DNA of 33,742 bases from Bacteroidaceae bacterium (GTDB lineage Bacteria > Bacteroidota > Bacteroidia > Bacteroidales > Bacteroidaceae). The notes below the pieces were generated by a model. That model had not been told where the DNA came from. It did not search any database and saw nothing but the letters and a program-made list of their open reading frames with translations. Location of the stretch: positions 1-33,742 of the forward strand of contig JAGCXU010000093.1 of NCBI GenBank assembly GCA_017961145.1, written 5' to 3'. Positions within the stretch are counted from its first letter, which is position 1. Every line of letters starts with the position of its first letter. The position numbers and the translations under genes are program-made. Positions 8,480 to 17,300 of the stretch are shown one piece after another.

Positions 8480-8550
8480 ATTGCAAACGTCAAACGTTAT
8501 GATTGCAATCGTAACACTATACAATCGCAATCGTCACACTATACGATTGC
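8480..8550. repeat. Tandem 22-nt repeat and GCAAACGTCA element
   Basis: Two copies of an 18-nt sequence, gcaatcgtaacactatac (8505-8522) and gcaatcgtcacactatac (8527-8544), lie 22 nt apart with one mismatch. Just before them, 8480-8499 contains attgcaaacgtca, a 13-nt string that occurs again at 30106-30118 in another gene junction. The block lies between the GH2 stop and the GHMP kinase start and could carry regulatory sites for the kinase gene. Confidence 0.6.
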
Positions 8551-8595
8551 CTTCGTCGCTGTAGTTGTTTTGTCTCTTCGCTGGTTATGTGAATT

Positions 8596-11283
8596 CTATC
8601 TTATTGTTGCGTTTCTCTTCTCGCCCATATTCTCGCAGAAACGTAGGCGGAAGTTCTCTCCGTTTTGCTTATCTGTCCGAATGGTGATGACTTGCTTTTC
8701 TCCTGGCAACATCGTGAAGAAGTTGTCGCTGTAATAGGTGCCGTGAATGGGTTTGTCGTTCATGTCTGTCAGAAGCAACTGGCAGAAGAAGGCGATTCGA
8801 CGGCTACTGTTCCTTATCGTCACCTCCCATTCGTTTTCTCCATCCTTGCTTGGAAGCCGTCGAGTCATAATGGTAGGCTTCGCTTCGGGCAAGGTCGTGA
8901 GTGGCTCAAACCCGCTTGTACAGGGGCCAGTCAAGGTGTTCTTGCCCTCATACTTGTTCGTTGAGCGCCAATAGAAGTTTTTGCTCAAGACTTTTCCTCG
9001 AGCATCCGTCAGTTCAAGAGCGATGAAATGGACGGGAGTTATGTCGTCAGGAATGTTGACGGAAAGTATGTCGTTGGCCACTCCATCGGCAGGAACATCC
9101 ACTTTTGCCGTAACAGAATTGACCTTACGACTCTGCATATCAAAGACTTCCGCCTTAGCCTTGAGTCCTTTCAGCGCTTCGAGATAGTCATTGCTAACGC
9201 TTACAGTTCCCGTCAGATAGTCATATTGGATGTGAACTGGCTCGAGAGCATGCATCGTATGATACAGGGAAGCAGTCGGTTCGAGGAACCAATCCCACAT
9301 TCTTGAGCAGACTTGCCAGTTCGCACAATTGTGATACCAGAACAGAAGACCTGAGCACCAACGGTCTCCAAACTGCAGTTTGTGCTCGTTCCAGACTTCC
9401 CAAATGCTCTTCGAATTGATGGCTCCCACCATTTGTCCGCGGCGAGCAAACTCTTCGATACTCTTCGATTCGCCATATTGATCCACCATATCCTTGTAGA
9501 GAGTCGTCATAAGATGGAATCCGTTGCCATCCATGTAATCCCAAGTTGCCTTGTTGATGGGCCAAAGGTCGCTGGCAGGCATCATCTCATACAAGTCCTC
9601 AACAATAGGTAATGTTGGTGCTCCGTATTCAGGATTGAAGCCATCTACGCGACTTCCTCTGTCCGAAGCCGTATTCTCATAATGCCTCATCGGATTGACC
9701 TGCTTGTAAGGACTTCCGTCGTGAACACCGTCGCATTCACTTTGCATCTGATATGGAACGTCTGGAGCCAAGCTCTTAATGAGTTCTTCGGCTCCTGTGA
9801 CAGCTGTGCTCTCGTTGCTCGAGACATAGATGACGATGCTGGGATGATTGCGGATGCGTTTCATGGTGCTCTCCACATTTGCCAGATAGAGTGGCTCATC
9901 CAAGGGATGTTTCGTGTCGCCAGTCATCCAAAACTCCTGCCAAACCATGATTCCGTACTCATCACAAAGTTCGTAGAAGCGGTCGCTCTCAGCAATTCCA
10001 CCTCCCCAAAGACGCAACAGATTGATGCCAGACTGGTTGGTATAGGCAAGTTCTGTCTCCATGCGGGCATCATTGGTGCGAAGCATAGCTTCAGGAATCC
10101 AGTTGCTGCCACGAACAAAAGTCTTGTGGCCGTTCACGATGAAAAGTTTCGACTTGTCAGGAGTCTCGCGAGTCGCAACAATTTCTCTAATTCCGAAACG
10201 AGTTGAAAGACTGTCCATCGTAGCTCCTTTGCTGTCGGAAAGGGTCAGACGAAGTGTGTAAAGATTCTGCTCACCCTTGTTCTTCGGCCACCAAAGCTTG
10301 GGCCTTCTGATGACGAGCTGTGGGAAATCTTTTGGAGAGAAAGTGACCGTCGTATGCTCACCCCGTTGCAACTTTATCTTCTTACTGTTGAAAGAAATGC
10401 CGGTTCCATCGATGCTTCCGCTCACGACACACTCTCCGCCATTTGTGTTGGGGTTCCAAACTTCCACACTAACCGTTTCGCTAGCCACATCATAATTGGG
10501 ATGAGCCAATTCTGAGGTTACGTAGGGGTTGCGAAGTTGCTGGGGACCAGTCGCATAAAGGCGTATCGAACGCCAAATGCCAGTATTCCGATCGCGTATT
10601 CCATCCTCGTAGGTAAAGTCCCAGCCTACAGTCATGAGTTGGGTTACATTCTGTCCTATCCAGCCATCTCCGCCGTTATGCCACTCTCCAACTGCACCCC
10701 AACCCTTTGGCGAGGTTGTTCCTGGCATGTCAACAGGAAAGACACGAATGGCGAGAGCCGCAGTCTGACCAGGTTGCACAGCTCGGTCTGTAATGTCGAA
10801 AGGCTGGTTGTTGAACATTCCTGCCATTTGTCCAATCATATAACCGTTAACCCAAATCTCTGCCCGATAGTTGATTCCCATCGGTTCAAGCCAGATGCGT
10901 TTGCCCTTGAACTCAGCTGGAACGACGAATTCTGTGCGGAACCAATAGGTATAAAACTCGCGTTCCACCTTGGCGAGGTCAGGGATGAGGTTGTTGGCAA
11001 GCTTGTTGGTCTGTCCATAATAAGGCTCAGGATAAACCTTTTGCTCAACGAGGTTTGTCAGGACAGTTGCAGGCACGATTGCTTCTGCCCAGCCTTGAGT
11101 GTTGAAGCCAGGAGAAGATATTTCTCTGCCTGTAGCTTGGGTTTCCCCATCACGAAGCATGTGCCAAGTATTGCTGCCACCATGCTGAAGTCGTGAATCA
11201 AGCGTGATATAGTTGTTTCTGTAGCCAGCCGAAACGTGCAACATCATAAAAAGCGTCAATAAAGTAAGGATTGTGTGTTTCAT
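8596..11283 (-). CDS. GH2 exo-glycosidase, secreted (beta-mannosidase / exo-beta-glucosaminidase type)
   Basis: An 895-residue exported glycosidase with signal peptide at 1-19. The order is a sugar-binding jelly-roll (about 40-240, with 'FYTYWFRTEFVVP'), an immunoglobulin-like domain (about 255-365), and a TIM barrel from about 370 ('FIVNGHKTFVRGSNWIP', 'LLRLWGGGI'). C-terminal Ig-like domains follow from about 700. The probable acid/base is Glu491 in 'NHPSIVIYVSSNES' and the probable nucleophile is Glu552 in 'GFNPEYGAP'. The 'RGSNWIP' and 'RLWGGG' motifs are those of the beta-mannosidase, exo-beta-glucosaminidase and endo-beta-mannosidase branch rather than the LacZ branch. It starts 23 nt after GH105, so the two are likely co-transcribed and may act on the same oligosaccharide. 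The substrate is not certain. Confidence 0.9.
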   Translation of the reverse strand: MKHTILTLLTLFMMLHVSAGYRNNYITLDSRLQHGGSNTWHMLRDGETQATGREISSPGFNTQGWAEAIVPATVLTNLVEQKVYPEPYYGQTNKLANNLIPDLAKVEREFYTYWFRTEFVVPAEFKGKRIWLEPMGINYRAEIWVNGYMIGQMAGMFNNQPFDITDRAVQPGQTAALAIRVFPVDMPGTTSPKGWGAVGEWHNGGDGWIGQNVTQLMTVGWDFTYEDGIRDRNTGIWRSIRLYATGPQQLRNPYVTSELAHPNYDVASETVSVEVWNPNTNGGECVVSGSIDGTGISFNSKKIKLQRGEHTTVTFSPKDFPQLVIRRPKLWWPKNKGEQNLYTLRLTLSDSKGATMDSLSTRFGIREIVATRETPDKSKLFIVNGHKTFVRGSNWIPEAMLRTNDARMETELAYTNQSGINLLRLWGGGIAESDRFYELCDEYGIMVWQEFWMTGDTKHPLDEPLYLANVESTMKRIRNHPSIVIYVSSNESTAVTGAEELIKSLAPDVPYQMQSECDGVHDGSPYKQVNPMRHYENTASDRGSRVDGFNPEYGAPTLPIVEDLYEMMPASDLWPINKATWDYMDGNGFHLMTTLYKDMVDQYGESKSIEEFARRGQMVGAINSKSIWEVWNEHKLQFGDRWCSGLLFWYHNCANWQVCSRMWDWFLEPTASLYHTMHALEPVHIQYDYLTGTVSVSNDYLEALKGLKAKAEVFDMQSRKVNSVTAKVDVPADGVANDILSVNIPDDITPVHFIALELTDARGKVLSKNFYWRSTNKYEGKNTLTGPCTSGFEPLTTLPEAKPTIMTRRLPSKDGENEWEVTIRNSSRRIAFFCQLLLTDMNDKPIHGTYYSDNFFTMLPGEKQVITIRTDKQNGENFRLRFCENMGEKRNATIR

Positions 11284-11306
11284 ACTATTATTTCAGTTTT
11301 CGTTTT

Positions 11307-12416
11307 CTAGTTCTCCAATAGTGCTGCTGCGCACCAAAGATAGGGCGCTTGGCCATGATAGTCACCCGTCATTTGTGGGCGATCGAGGTAATAATTGAAG
11401 TCGTTCTTCTTGCCTGTGCCAACACAAATCTTTGTGACATCGTTGTTACTATTTATATAAGGTATGAGTGCAAGCCAAGCTTTTCGAGCTGCTGGGGCAT
11501 AGGTCTTTGCCGAGAGCCATCCTTCTTTCACACCACGAATGAAGGCATAGGTAAACATGGCGGAGCCTGATGTTTCGGTCCAGAAGTCTGGTTGGTCGAT
11601 AAGTTGGTTCCAAAGGCCTTCGTCGTTCCTGTATCGAAGCAGGCTTTTCATCATCTTTCGGTAGCCTTTCATGATGCGTTTGTAGTAGGGACTGTCTTTC
11701 GGAAGAGCCTTCAGCACTTCTGTCAGCCCGACTGCCATCCATCCGTCGCCTCGTCCCCAATAGAAAGGAACGTCAGGTGCATGGTAGAAGAGCCCGTTTG
11801 GCCGTTGCAGTTCATCAAGGTATTTCACCATTTCGAAAGCGGCTCTGTCTATGTATTTGCGGTCGCCAGTTGTACGATAGGCCCATGCTTGGACAATCGT
11901 AATCATGTACATGTCGTCGATCCACATTCGTGTTTGCCAGGTATAACCTTGACGGGCAAGTCGTTTCTCGCTCTCTTTCGCATTGGCAGGCAGTTCCCAT
12001 TGAGTGTCGGCATACGAGAGCCCCATCGTTTTGTAGCTTTCTTCTGTTGGGAAGGATGCGTAAAGACTCAACGGAAGGGAGCCGAACATGTTGAAGTCGA
12101 CGTGGTTCTTGGCAGGAATGTTCTCTTTGTGGTTTGCCAGAAGGTCATCGAAGCGTTCCTTCATCTTTTGCTGGATGACGTTATCACCCATGGCTCGTCC
12201 CCACATCAAGGCTCCGTTCCAAGTGCAAACTTCGTGGTAGCCGAGGTTTTTCGTATCGCCCCAATAAGCATGTTTCCCATCGATGAAGTGATAGGCAAGG
12301 CGTCGTCCCACTTCTTGCGGAGTGCTTCCTGCAGGGAAGTCGCGAAGCAAGTCTTTCTGTGCTACGCTTGTCAGGGCAAACAGTAGCGTTATGAACGTCA
12401 GGAGTTGTCGTTTCAT
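11307..12416 (-). CDS. GH105 unsaturated rhamnogalacturonyl hydrolase, secreted
   Basis: A 369-residue protein with a signal peptide (MKRQLLTFITLLFALTSVAQ). GH105 features are 'WNGALMWGRAM' near 66-76, the catalytic Asp in 'MWIDDMYM' (167/168), 'FYWGRGDGWMAVGL', 'LWNQLIDQPDFWTETSGSAMFTYA' and the (alpha/alpha)6-barrel spacing. Family members hydrate the unsaturated galacturonic acid at the non-reducing end of rhamnogalacturonan oligosaccharides made by pectin lyases. The frame is open upstream to 12698, but the ATG at 12416 gives the signal peptide and lies behind a TATCTTTG box, so it is the start. It leads an apparent two-gene operon with GH2 and is divergent from the biotin ligase gene. 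Confidence 0.9.
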   Translation of the reverse strand: MKRQLLTFITLLFALTSVAQKDLLRDFPAGSTPQEVGRRLAYHFIDGKHAYWGDTKNLGYHEVCTWNGALMWGRAMGDNVIQQKMKERFDDLLANHKENIPAKNHVDFNMFGSLPLSLYASFPTEESYKTMGLSYADTQWELPANAKESEKRLARQGYTWQTRMWIDDMYMITIVQAWAYRTTGDRKYIDRAAFEMVKYLDELQRPNGLFYHAPDVPFYWGRGDGWMAVGLTEVLKALPKDSPYYKRIMKGYRKMMKSLLRYRNDEGLWNQLIDQPDFWTETSGSAMFTYAFIRGVKEGWLSAKTYAPAARKAWLALIPYINSNNDVTKICVGTGKKNDFNYYLDRPQMTGDYHGQAPYLWCAAALLEN

Positions 12417-12454
12417 GTTTTCCGAATTTGAATCTCTAATCGATATTTTTCGTG

Positions 12455-12462
12455 CAAAGATA
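12455..12462 (-). promoter_or_regulatory. -7 box for the GH105-GH2 operon
   Basis: The minus strand reads TATCTTTG, a perfect TAnnTTTG box, 38 nt before the GH105 ATG. No clear TTTG is present at the expected -33 distance, so the promoter may need an activator. Confidence 0.5.
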
Positions 12463-12535
12463 CTTAAAAGTTTGCACATTATGAAGCTTAACGTCCAAAA
12501 TCTAGTTATATTTTGCTCTTTTTCTTTTCTTCTCG

Positions 12536-12565
12536 TTTCCATAAAGGAAAAGTTTACTATCTTTG
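12536..12565 (+). promoter_or_regulatory. Promoter of the biotin ligase-pyrH operon
   Basis: TTTC (12536-12539) is followed after 18 nt by TATCTTTG (12558-12565), close to the Bacteroidetes consensus. The predicted start of transcription, near 12572, leaves a leader of about 50 nt before the ATG at 12622. Confidence 0.55.
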
Positions 12566-12621
12566 CATTGTCTTCCGCACAAAGGCTGGCGTGGGGGCAC
12601 GAAGAAAGTAACGAAAGAACG

Positions 12622-13392
12622 ATGGAGAAGCATTTCTGTCTGGACGATTCGTCGAAGTTTCGCATGATAGAACTCGATGAGGTGGATTCTACGAACAACT
12701 TTCTGCGTCAACTCAACACGCCAGACAATCAACGAATGACACTTGTGACGGCTGATTTCCAGAGCGCTGGAAGGGGGGCTGACACGAATAGTTGGGAGTC
12801 GGAAAAGGGGAAGAATCTTCTGTTCAGCCTTCGAGTAAGGCCGTCAAACCTGCCTGCTCGACGAATGTTCGCAGTTTCGGAAGTCGCAGCCTTAGCCGTC
12901 CGAGATGCCCTCAATGCCTTTGCTACAGGGTTTCGCATTAAGTGGCCAAACGACATCTACTTCGAAGACAGCAAAGTGGCAGGCATACTCATCGAGAACG
13001 ACTTGCAGGGGCCGCAGATCAGGCATTCCACGATAGGCATCGGCATCAACATTAACCAACGTCGTTTCCTGAGTGATGCTCCCAATCCGCGTTCGTTGTC
13101 AGACATTGTGGGGCATGATGTGGAGCGGCGCGAGGTGTTGGAGCAGTTCATGGATTGCTTCACGCATTATCTGCAACAAGTAGAAAACGGCCAAGAAGAT
13201 GCGCTCGATGCTCTGCATGAACACTATAAGGAAGGTCTTTATCGTCGTGATGAAGAGCACAGATTTGTCGATGAAATGGGCATTTTTTGTGCAAAACTCA
13301 TAGATGTGGAGCAGTCAGGGCACTTGATTCTGCTGGATAAAGAAGGCAAGCGACGCCGTTACGAGTTCAAAGAAGTGAAATACATTATATAA
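12622..13392 (+). CDS. birA: Biotin-[acetyl-CoA-carboxylase] ligase, monofunctional
   Basis: A 256-residue ligase that activates biotin with ATP and attaches it to the biotin carboxyl carrier protein. Visible motifs are 'DEVDSTNNFL' (20-29), the biotinyl-AMP loop 'QSAGRGADTNSWESEKGKNL' (47-66) and 'KWPNDIYF' with 'KVAGILIEN'. The loop departs from the common GRGRxGRxW form by having ADTNS after GRG, though GRG and Trp are kept. There is no N-terminal winged helix, so unlike E. coli BirA it is not a repressor. The frame is open upstream to 12322 but ATG 12622 is the first start after the predicted promoter. It is 10 nt upstream of pyrH. Confidence 0.9.
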   Translation: MEKHFCLDDSSKFRMIELDEVDSTNNFLRQLNTPDNQRMTLVTADFQSAGRGADTNSWESEKGKNLLFSLRVRPSNLPARRMFAVSEVAALAVRDALNAFATGFRIKWPNDIYFEDSKVAGILIENDLQGPQIRHSTIGIGININQRRFLSDAPNPRSLSDIVGHDVERREVLEQFMDCFTHYLQQVENGQEDALDALHEHYKEGLYRRDEEHRFVDEMGIFCAKLIDVEQSGHLILLDKEGKRRRYEFKEVKYII

Positions 13393-13402
13393 TTTATACA
13401 AT

Positions 13403-14113
13403 ATGGCAAGATTCAAACGCATTCTACTTAAGCTTTCGGGCGAAAGCTTGCAGGGCGAACAAGGCTACGGAATCGACGTGAAACGTCTGAATGAGTATGC
13501 CAAACAAATCAAGGAAATAGCCGATATGGGCGTTCAGATCGGCATAGTTATAGGAGGTGGTAACATCTTTCGAGGTTTGACGGGAGCAGGAAAAGGCTTC
13601 GATCGCGTCAAAGGTGACCAGATGGGCATGTGCGCAACAGTCATCAATTCTTTGGCTTTGAGTAGCGCTCTCGATGCAATCGGGCAGAAGAACAGGGTAA
13701 TGACGGCTTTCAGGATGGAACCGATAGGCGAGTTCTATGGTAAATGGAAAGCAATCGAAGCGATGGAGAGGGGCGAAGTGGCAATCTTCAGTGGCGGCAC
13801 AGGAAGTCCTTACTTCACGACAGATACTGGCTCTTCTCTGCGAGGAATTGAAATCGAGGCAGATGTAATGCTTAAAGGAACTCGCGTAGACGGCATCTAT
13901 ACGGCTGATCCTGAGAAAGATCCGACTGCCACTAAGTTCCACGACATCACTTATGATGAGGTCATTTCGCGTGGATTGAAGGTGATGGACATTACTGCGA
14001 CTGCGATGTGTCAGCAAAACAATCTGCCCATTTACGTCTTCAATATGGACGTTGTAGGCAACCTCAAACGCGTCCTCGAAGGCGAAGAAATAGGCACATT
14101 AGTGCACAACTGA
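13403..14113 (+). CDS. pyrH: UMP kinase
   Basis: A 236-residue amino-acid-kinase-fold enzyme that phosphorylates UMP to UDP in pyrimidine synthesis. Motifs are 'RILLKLSGESLQG' at the N-terminus, 'IVIGGGNIFRG' for ATP/UMP binding, 'NSLALSSALD', 'FSGGTGSPYFTTDT' and 'ADVMLKGTRVDGIYTADP'. Length and motif order match bacterial PyrH; it is unrelated to the P-loop UMP/CMP kinases. It follows the biotin ligase gene by 10 nt and ends just before a strong hairpin with a T-run. Confidence 0.97.
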   Translation: MARFKRILLKLSGESLQGEQGYGIDVKRLNEYAKQIKEIADMGVQIGIVIGGGNIFRGLTGAGKGFDRVKGDQMGMCATVINSLALSSALDAIGQKNRVMTAFRMEPIGEFYGKWKAIEAMERGEVAIFSGGTGSPYFTTDTGSSLRGIEIEADVMLKGTRVDGIYTADPEKDPTATKFHDITYDEVISRGLKVMDITATAMCQQNNLPIYVFNMDVVGNLKRVLEGEEIGTLVHN

Positions 14114-14137
14114 ATAGAGACCTCTAGGGTCGTTTGA

Positions 14138-14187
14138 AAACATGGCACGTGAAGTTCGCAAACTTAACGTGCCATGTTTCTGTTTTT
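14138..14187 (+). terminator. Intrinsic terminator of pyrH
   Basis: A perfect 13-bp inverted repeat (AAACATGGCACGT at 14138-14150 and ACGTGCCATGTTT at 14167-14179) encloses a 16-nt loop and is followed by CTGTTTTT. It lies 25 nt after the pyrH stop. The same left arm can also pair with a more distant copy at 14193-14223. Confidence 0.65.
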
Positions 14188-14223
14188 AACGTGTTACGTT
14201 TGCGAACTTCACTAGCCATGTTT
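14138..14223. repeat. Long inverted repeat with GCAAAC core
   Basis: The arms 14138-14168 and 14193-14223 are reverse complements at 28 of 31 positions. Both contain the core GTTCGCAAAC. Because the left arm also forms the shorter terminator hairpin with 14167-14179, the transcript has two mutually exclusive folds. Related sequences recur in other gene junctions of this window. Confidence 0.7.
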
Positions 14224-14230
14224 CTATTCG

Positions 14231-14278
14231 CGAAAAGTTAAGGCGGGAACTCTGTCCTTTCGAACAAGAGCTCCCGCC
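14231..14278 (-). terminator. Intrinsic terminator of the GLUG-repeat gene
   Basis: On the minus strand a GC-rich stem (AGGCGGGAGCTCT against AGTTCCCGCCT, about 12 bp with one mismatch) is followed by TAACTTTTCG. It lies about 35 nt after the stop of the 1892-residue protein. Confidence 0.65.
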
Positions 14279-14311
14279 TCGTATTCAATATACTTCAGGA
14301 ATGAAGTGCGA

Positions 14312-17300
14312 TTACTTTACAAGCACTTTCTTGCCGTTCACGATGTTGATGCCCTTCTGCAACTTGCTTAAGCGTTGACCAGCAAGGTTGTAGATTTCAG
14401 CAGATTGCTTGCTGTTGTCAGCAGCCACTCCCTTGATACCATCAGGATCGAAGGCTGCCAGTACAGGATAGCTGCCAGGTTCCATATCGCAAGACCATAC
14501 TGTGGGATCCCATGCAACCACCTTACTCTGCATGTCGGCAAAGTTGGTTCCGTCGTAGTAGATGATTTCGCTCAGCTCGTCACTTTCACGAGTGGGGCCG
14601 AAATTATTTGCCGTGTTGTTCCATACACCTACGCGCTTGTAAGTGCCAGCAGGAGTCGCATCTTGGAAGCCACCACCGATGATGCCGCCACCACGATTGA
14701 TGGAACCAGCTGCATAGACCTGAGTCATGTCAACCTTAGCGCGTATGCGACCGATGATGCCACCTGTAAGGTCACCAGAGCCGTTCACTTCCACATTGGC
14801 ATAGCAGTTCTTGATATGGCTCTCGCAGGCAACGTTACCAAACATGCCACCACAGTAGCCGTTTGCTGTCACCTTACCTGTTACCCATACATTCTCTACA
14901 TAGCAGGGCTGATTGAAGGTTGAGTGACCCAGATAACCAGCTAAGATACCTGTGCCGCCAGCACATGTCACGTCAGCATTCTCTACACCCAAGTTGCGTA
15001 CATTGCCGCAGAGTATTCCAAAGAGACCGCAGTAGTCATAAGCTCCATCCGTGTTGGAAGTGAGGTTGCTGATGACATGTCCTTTACCATCGAAGTCGAT
15101 GAATGGATAACCGTTCGACTGGTCAGGAATGTTGAAGAGAGGTGTCCAATCTGTTACGCCTGCCATATCGACATCGTCTTCCATAACCACATAGTTCATG
15201 CGTCCTGAAACAAGTTGGTTAAGCAGGTTTGCGAGGTCGGCAGCCGACTTCACAACGAATGGATCGTCTTGAGTACCTGTATGCACCTTTTCATTAGTGT
15301 AGGTGCCATCTGCGTCTTTATAGACAACCTTGTGAGTGTCGTAAAGTACGGGGAACTCATCTGCACCAATAGTCTGATACCAGTTGATCTCTGCTTGGTC
15401 GCCGTTCAACTTGTAGCAAATCTCGCCACTTGCCAGCACCTCTGCGGTAACAGTATTGGCGGTGATATTGTTCTCGCCACTAGCGTTTGGAGCGCTACCC
15501 TCAAGCATGTAGTTGTTCTCAAACTTGGAGTTTGAGTGGCTGCGGAGACGTCCTACGAATGCTCCACCATAAGAAGGTGTTGCACCACCTTCCATTGCAA
15601 CAGTTCCAACATTCAGGCAATTGAAGACTCCCTTGAATGAGTCGTTGTTCACGTAGCCGCAGATGCCACCAGCATAAGCATTGGCAGTGTTGTAGATAAT
15701 GGTACCGTAGTTCGCGCAGTTCGTGTAGCTTACGCCGTTGTTAGAGTAAGCGCCTATGCCACCGATACAATCATGAGTGCCACCTGCCTCGTGAATAGTG
15801 CCGCTGAATGAGCAGTTGCTTGCAGAGCTATTCTCGCTAAGATGTCCAATGACGCCACCGACGTGGTGAGCTGTCGCAACGACTGCAATGTCGAGTGAAG
15901 AGTGAACGTTGGAAACAGCAGTACCCGTTGCCCAACCAATCGCGCCGACGCCAGTGCCGGTAGAGTAGGTGATAGCTCCTTCGATGCTAAAGTTCTTGAT
16001 GGTTGCACCACTTGCATAGCCGATGAAGCCAAATGCATCACTGACTGACTCCTGATTGAAGCCAGTAACCTTGTAGTTCTGACCGTCGAACTCACCCTTG
16101 AAAGGTGTGCTTGATGTACCGATAGGCTGGAAGTCTTCCACCTCGCTCATGTCGATATCAGCAGTCAAAACAGCATTTGCATTCTGGTCGATACTATTAA
16201 CAATAACGGAGTAAAGTGTCACATCATCAGCTGTTGCCAGTTGATAAACGCCGTCCACTTGTTCCAGCTTTATCAGATTAGCATTGTTCAACTTTTCTGC
16301 AATAGCCAGTGCCTCTTCTGTGCTGACGTCACCGACTTCATAATGATTCTGTGTATCTAAAACTTCAGTCTCCCATTCATCATATACTTCCTCGGAAATA
16401 ATCTCTACAGAAAACAGACCATCAAGAGTGTCGTAGAGCTTGTATGCAGCGTCGAGCATTGAAATGTATGCCTTGCGACAAGCATAAACCTGATTGAAGA
16501 GGTCAGAGAAGGTAGCTATGAGAGCCATCTTGTCTTCGGTCTGCCCAACTTGTGCGATTGCCTCTACAAGCTGTTCTTTCAGTTCTTCAGATATGTTGGG
16601 ATACTGAGCAAAATCGGTGTTGTCGCTGCTGATCTCGAAGTCCACAATTACCTGTGCGCGAGCTGCATAGCCTTCGAGCACTTCGGAGAGTTTATCCTCT
16701 TCGTTAGCTTCATCGGCAGCACCAAGATAGATGATATGCATGTCGCTGAATGGCAGCCAGTCTCTTCCAAAGGAACCGAGGCTACGTACGCCGACAGTCA
16801 GTGTGCCGTCGGTTACTTCCGTTGCGCAGTAGTTCTCGTAGCGACCAGCATTGAATGCATAAGAGCAGCCAGGCATGCCACTGGGAACCAATCCTGTTAC
16901 TTCAAAATCATAGAGAGTGTCACCGTTGCCTTCGCCAAGACAGTTCACGCCTGGTTCGGCATCTTCTTCCGAAAGGACATCTTCGCCAGGAGTCATGACG
17001 TAGTTCACTGTGCCGTTCATGAAGACCTGACCTGCATGGTACTTAGAATAAATGTCATCTCCAGCGCGGAACAATGCATTGGTTGTCATCACATAAATAC
17101 CGTTTGGCAGGTCGGTCAATGTTTGAGAGACACTGAAGGTGCCTTCGCCAAGTCCGCGAACAATAGGCATAACCTCAGGTGTACCGCCAGTTGAGAGTGT
17201 GATGCCGTCAGCTTCTGTCGTCCATCCCTCAAAGCCTTCTGCAAAGTCGGAATTGGCCAGCAAGCGGGTAATCTCAGTTCCGGAAGTGATGCCGCCTGCG

